Below, in pieces: positions 60,633 through 64,000 of a stretch of DNA of 64,000 nucleotides. Source of the stretch: Pseudomonadota bacterium (GTDB taxonomy: Bacteria; Pseudomonadota; Alphaproteobacteria; Rhizobiales; Pleomorphomonadaceae); contig JAEZHI010000032.1 in assembly GCA_023436885.1 (NCBI GenBank), positions 62,001-126,000 of the forward strand. The letters run 5' to 3'. How positions within the stretch are numbered: position 1 is the first letter of the stretch; every line of letters begins with the position of its first letter. Position numbers and translations under genes: made by a program. Under the pieces are notes generated by a model. It made no database searches. It was given only the letters and a program-made list of their open reading frames with translations, and was not told where the DNA came from.

Positions 60633-61679
60633 ATGAGTGAACAGAGCCGCCTCGTCTCGGGTGAGAAGCGGACCGAGGATTTCGAGCAGTCGATCCGTCC
60701 CGGAGCGCTTTCCGAATTCGTCGGTCAGGCGTCGGCCCGAGCCAACCTCCAGGTCTTCATCGACGCAGCCAAGGCGCGGAAGGAAGCCCTGGACCACGTC
60801 CTGTTCGTCGGTCCGCCGGGCCTCGGCAAGACCACGCTGGCGCAGATCGTTTCCCGAGAACTCGGCGTTAATTTCCGCGCTACCTCCGGTCCGGTGATCG
60901 CCAAGGCGGGAGACCTCGCCGCCCTTCTCACCAATCTCGAAGAACGCGACGTGCTGTTCATCGACGAGATCCACCGCATGAGCCCAGCGGTAGAGGAGAT
61001 CCTCTACCCGGCCATGGAGGACTACCAGCTCGACCTGATTATCGGCGAGGGTCCGGCCGCCCGTTCGGTCCGCATCGATCTCGCCAAGTTCACGCTGGTC
61101 GGCGCCACCACCCGCTTGGGGCTGCTGACCACGCCTCTCAGGGATCGTTTCGGCATCCCTATTCGCCTCGAGTTCTACACCACTGAGGAACTTGAACAGA
61201 TCGTCCGACGCGGTGCCCGCATTTTCGGCATTGGCATCGCGGACGATGGCGCCACCGAGATTGCCAAGCGCTCGCGCGGCACACCCCGCATCGCTGGCCG
61301 CCTGCTGCGCCGCGTTCGCGATTTCGCCATCGTAGCCGGCGCTGAAACAATTACCGCCGAGATTGCCGATCGGGCGCTCCTCCGTCTCGACGTCGATCCC
61401 ATAGGTCTAGACGCGCTCGACCTGCGCTATCTCAACACCATTGCCCTAAGCTTCAACGGCGGTCCCGTCGGGATCGAAACCATCGCGGCGGCCATTGCCG
61501 AACCACGCGATGCCATCGAGGACATCGTCGAGCCCTATCTCATCCAGAAGGGCTTCGTGCAGCGTACGCCGCGCGGCCGCCTTCTGACCCCGCATGCCTT
61601 CCGGCATCTCGGCTTTGCCGTTCCGAAATCGGCTGAGGAAGCTCAGTTCACGCTGTTTTCAAATGGAGAGGACGAATGA
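60633..61679 (+). CDS. ruvB: Holliday junction helicase subunit RuvB
   Basis: From ATG 60633 the product is 348 residues. It is a hexameric AAA+ motor that drives branch migration with RuvA: Walker A FVGPPGLGKTT, Walker B DVLFIDEIHRMSP, sensor 1 LVGATTRLGLLT, arginine finger region in PLRDRFGIP, and a winged helix with PYLIQKGFVQRTPRGR. A longer start is open upstream but is not like homologues. ruvC and ruvA, usually just before it, are not here. Confidence 0.96.
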   Translation: MSEQSRLVSGEKRTEDFEQSIRPGALSEFVGQASARANLQVFIDAAKARKEALDHVLFVGPPGLGKTTLAQIVSRELGVNFRATSGPVIAKAGDLAALLTNLEERDVLFIDEIHRMSPAVEEILYPAMEDYQLDLIIGEGPAARSVRIDLAKFTLVGATTRLGLLTTPLRDRFGIPIRLEFYTTEELEQIVRRGARIFGIGIADDGATEIAKRSRGTPRIAGRLLRRVRDFAIVAGAETITAEIADRALLRLDVDPIGLDALDLRYLNTIALSFNGGPVGIETIAAAIAEPRDAIEDIVEPYLIQKGFVQRTPRGRLLTPHAFRHLGFAVPKSAEEAQFTLFSNGEDE

Positions 61680-61680
61680 A

Positions 61681-62202
61681 ATGAAGACGGCTCTCGTCAT
61701 CATCGACGTCCAGGCCAACCTCTTCGAAGAGCCGCGAGCCTATCGGATCGACGAGGTGGCCGCCCTCCTCGACCGTAAGGCTGCTGAAGCGCGGGCGGCG
61801 GGCGCACCGGTCATCTTCATTCAGCATGAGGAAGCCGGCTGCGAGTGGGAACGCGGCACACCCGGCTGGGAATTCCATCCCTCGCTCGCTCCCAAGCCCG
61901 GCGATACCGTCGTCGCCAAGACATTCTGCGACAGCTTCCGCGATACCGAACTTGCCGCGACGCTTGATCGGCTTGGCATCGACGCCATCGTGGTTGGCGG
62001 CTACGCCACTGACTTCTGCGTCGACACCACCATTCGCGCCGCCGCCTCGCGCGGCATCCCGACCAAAGTGATCGCCGATGGCCACACCACGTCGGAACGC
62101 CCGCACCTTTCGGCGACCGACATTGTGCGGCATCACACCTGGGTCTGGTCGCGATTCGACGCGCCTGTCACGGTCGATGCTGCCGAGGATATTGCGTTTT
62201 GA
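61681..62202 (+). CDS. Isochorismatase-family cysteine hydrolase
   Basis: A 173-residue protein with the catalytic triad visible: Asp in TALVIIDVQANLFEE, Lys in TVVAKTFCDSFRDTEL, and Cys in GGYATDFCVDTTIRAA. It cleaves C-N or C-O bonds of small molecules; substrate unknown. It begins one base after the ruvB stop (ribosome site GGAG inside ruvB) and its stop overlaps the ybgC start, so it is part of the operon. It is not the gene normally found between ruvB and ybgC. Confidence 0.88.
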   Translation: MKTALVIIDVQANLFEEPRAYRIDEVAALLDRKAAEARAAGAPVIFIQHEEAGCEWERGTPGWEFHPSLAPKPGDTVVAKTFCDSFRDTELAATLDRLGIDAIVVGGYATDFCVDTTIRAAASRGIPTKVIADGHTTSERPHLSATDIVRHHTWVWSRFDAPVTVDAAEDIAF

Positions 62203-62609
62203 CTGTCCACTATCTCGCCGTACGCGTCTACTTTGAAGATACCGACGCCGGCGGCATTCTCTATCATGGCAGCCACATGCGTTTCTTCGAGCGTGGCCGC
62301 ACCGAGTTCTTGCGCGACCTCGGCATCAGTCAGAGCAAGACAGCGGACCGGACCGATCCCAATGCCCTGCTGTTTGTCGTCCGCCGCTTCGCAATCGAAT
62401 ACAAGAAGCCTGCCTTTCTCGACGACCTGCTGACGGTGGAAACGGAAATCGGCAGCATTTCCGGCCCGCGTTTCACCGTCGACCAGCGTCTCCTTCGGAA
62501 CGGCGAGCTGATCGCCGAGGCGGAAGTCGAGGTGGTCGCAACCGGCGGCAACGGCAGACCACGGCGCCTGCCGCCCGAGATGGCGGCGCTCTTTGCAGGT
62601 GCGCGCTGA
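62199..62609 (+). CDS. ybgC: Tol-Pal-associated acyl-CoA thioesterase YbgC
   Basis: A 136-residue hotdog-fold thioesterase with YFEDTDAGGILYHGSHMRFF (the Asp and His-containing active-site helix) followed by ERGRTEFLRDLG. It is a cytoplasmic protein always encoded near tolQRAB and handles acyl-CoA or acyl-ACP. The start is TTG 62199, overlapping the upstream stop; GAGGA lies eight bases before it. Confidence 0.93.
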   Translation: MTVHYLAVRVYFEDTDAGGILYHGSHMRFFERGRTEFLRDLGISQSKTADRTDPNALLFVVRRFAIEYKKPAFLDDLLTVETEIGSISGPRFTVDQRLLRNGELIAEAEVEVVATGGNGRPRRLPPEMAALFAGAR

Positions 62610-62622
62610 AAGCGGCTTTATG

Positions 62623-62638
62623 GTAAACCTTCCTTAAC
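62623..62638 (+). promoter_or_regulatory. CtrA-like box upstream of tolQ
   Basis: GTAA-N7-TTAAC (then CAT) is one base from the CtrA consensus TTAA-N7-TTAAC and lies 14 bp after ybgC in the 260-bp gap before tolQ. This gap probably holds a promoter for tolQR. Confidence 0.45.
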
Positions 62639-62869
62639 CATACCATAGGATGACAGGAACGGGACCCCGGCGCCGTCGGCGGCGGAACCCGTCCCGGCGG
62701 CAGAGGGGCGAAATCCCTCGACTTTCCTGGCCGTCAAGTCCCGTTTTCGCCAAATTTCGGCGGCATGTGGAAACCCAAGGCATTGACGCATGCCGCCACA
62801 GCCCGCCCCGGCAGACGCGACCTGGCGCCAAGAGATCGCCGCTTCATCCTGAGGACAACGGAAGATACC

Positions 62870-63583
62870 ATGAATCCGGTCGAACTGACCCAGAACGCGC
62901 TCGCAGCACCGGCCGTCGAGGTGTCCGTCTGGGCATTGTTCTGGCAGGCGAGTTTTATCGTCAAGGCCGTGATGCTCGGTCTGATGGCATCCTCGGTCTG
63001 GTGCTGGGCGATCATCGTCGACAAGATCATCGCTTATAACCGCGCCCGCCGCTCGATGGACCATTTCGAGAAGGTATTCTGGTCCGGCCAGTCGCTTGAA
63101 GAACTCTATCGTTCGCTGACCTCGCGCTCCAACGAAGGCCTCGCCGCCATATTCGTCGCCGCCATGCGCGAATGGAAGCGCAGCCACGAAGCGGGCCGCG
63201 TCTCCTTCCAGGGCATCACCGACCGTATCGGCAAGGTGATCGACGTCACGATTTCACGCGAGATGGAGCGCCTCGAGGCCCGTCTCATCTTCCTGGCAAC
63301 CGTCGGCTCCGCCGGCCCGTTCATCGGCCTGTTCGGAACCGTCTGGGGCATCATGAGTTCGTTCCAGGCGATCGCCTCGTCCAAGAATACCAGCCTTGTC
63401 GTCGTGGCGCCGGCCATCTCCGAGGCGCTGCTTGCCACCGCCATGGGCTTGGCCGCCGCCATACCCGCGGTGCTCGCCTACAACAAACTTTCCGCTGACG
63501 CCGCCAAGCTCGGCTCGCGCATGGATGGCTTTGCGGACGAGTTCGCCGCCATTCTCTCGCGTCAGATCGACGACAGGAGCTGA
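62870..63583 (+). CDS. tolQ: Tol-Pal system protein TolQ
   Basis: A 237-residue inner-membrane proton channel subunit related to ExbB and MotA. The first helix is near residues 20-45 (ALFWQASFIVKAVMLGLMAS), a cytoplasmic loop follows, and the second and third helices contain FIGLFGTVWGIMSSFQAI and EALLATAMGLAAAIPAVLAY. With TolR it powers constriction of the outer membrane. ATG 62870 is used, with GGAAG upstream. It is two bases before tolR. Confidence 0.95.
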   Translation: MNPVELTQNALAAPAVEVSVWALFWQASFIVKAVMLGLMASSVWCWAIIVDKIIAYNRARRSMDHFEKVFWSGQSLEELYRSLTSRSNEGLAAIFVAAMREWKRSHEAGRVSFQGITDRIGKVIDVTISREMERLEARLIFLATVGSAGPFIGLFGTVWGIMSSFQAIASSKNTSLVVVAPAISEALLATAMGLAAAIPAVLAYNKLSADAAKLGSRMDGFADEFAAILSRQIDDRS

Positions 63584-63586
63584 CCG

Positions 63587-64000
63587 ATGGGCATGGGTGT
63601 CGCGGGGGGCGGATCCCCAGGAGGCAGTCGTCGACGCAGACGCCGTCACGCCCGTGGCGTGATGAGCGAGATCAACGTCACGCCGATGGTCGACGTCATG
63701 CTGGTGTTGCTCATCATTTTTATGGTGGCGGCGCCCCTGATGACGGTCGGCGTGCCGATCGATCTGCCGGAAACGGCAGCCAAGCCGATGGAAGGCCAGA
63801 CCGATCCAATCAATATTTCGGTCGATGCCAAAGGCAAGGTGTTCATCCAGGACAGCGAAATCGCCTACGACGAACTGGTACCCAAGCTCATGGCGGTCGC
63901 CAAGAACGGCGTCGAGGAGCGCATCTACGTTCGCGGCGACAAGGCCGCTGACTACGGCATGGTGATGCGCGTCATGGCCCGCATTTCGGCGGCCGGTTTC
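63587..64000 (+). CDS. tolR: Tol-Pal system protein TolR, 3' end outside window
   Basis: The first 138 residues are visible: a basic N-terminus with five consecutive arginines, then EINVTPMVDVMLVLLIIFMV, whose aspartate is the proton-carrying residue of the TolR/ExbD helix, and the periplasmic domain starting ETAAKPMEGQTDP. It works with TolQ. Start ATG 63587 follows AGGAG. Confidence 0.95.
   Translation, partial: MGMGVAGGGSPGGSRRRRRRHARGVMSEINVTPMVDVMLVLLIIFMVAAPLMTVGVPIDLPETAAKPMEGQTDPINISVDAKGKVFIQDSEIAYDELVPKLMAVAKNGVEERIYVRGDKAADYGMVMRVMARISAAGF

Noticed and set aside
1..64000. CRISPR arrays, rRNA genes or intact insertion sequences
   Set aside because: No regular repeat-spacer array, rRNA signature or complete transposase with terminal repeats was seen.

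Overview
The window is a high-GC alphaproteobacterial chromosome segment, most probably from the order Hyphomicrobiales (Rhizobiales). Support for this comes from the DUF1036-pyruvate kinase pair, a GapR-type DUF2312 protein, the cysteine-free L36 protein, the three-gene pntAA-pntAB-pntB transhydrogenase, an alphaproteobacterial NtrC-type regulator beside an L,D-transpeptidase, and the ruvB/ybgC/tolQ/tolR block. Genus cannot be fixed from the sequence alone.

Layout. 1-6.4 kb: end of an isochorismatase-fold gene, a kefF-kefC potassium efflux pair, a TRIC-type channel, a secreted GH5 glycosidase and an MFS carrier. 6.6-15.9 kb: ordinary housekeeping genes (gapR, N-formylglutamate amidohydrolase, EamA carrier, DUF1036-pyk, a TPR protein, rpmJ, an iron-permease-like protein, an EEP nuclease, an ornithine cyclodeaminase homologue, class I fructose-1,6-bisphosphatase).

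15.8-28.1 kb is the most interesting part. A LysR regulator with two helix-turn-helix segments is divergent from a ten-kilobase operon. The operon encodes an ammonia-lyase homologue without the MIO serine, a four-gene osmoprotectant-type ABC importer, a hydantoinase-like amidohydrolase, an N-carbamoyl amino acid hydrolase, a DUF917 protein and a divergent urocanase. Read together these match a route from ergothioneine (or an S-methyl relative) through thiourocanate, a thiohydantoin propionate, hydantoin propionate and N-carbamoylglutamate to glutamate, with the importer supplying the betaine substrate.

28.1-35.1 kb: a FadR-type regulator divergent from a CUT1 sugar ABC importer and a GH51 arabinofuranosidase, with a clear promoter and a palindrome at the expected start of transcription. 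35.2-40.3 kb: a lower-GC accessory island ending at tRNA-Glu(CTC), holding a methyltransferase, a PAS-like orphan protein, a decayed tyrosine integrase and a translationally coupled pair (four-helix membrane protein plus ComEC-like metallo-beta-lactamase-fold protein) that I cannot assign to a known system.

40.6-48.6 kb: a TPP riboswitch with a thiamine-precursor permease and binding protein but no ATPase gene, a peroxiredoxin-like protein, mntH/mntR sharing an MntR box, and two tandem MATE carriers. 48.6-64 kb: transhydrogenase operon, oligoendopeptidase F, an orphan sigma-54 activator, an L,D-transpeptidase, a DUF882 peptidoglycan protein, a DUF2927 protein, ruvB, a small isochorismatase-fold hydrolase, and the start of tol-pal (ybgC, tolQ, partial tolR).
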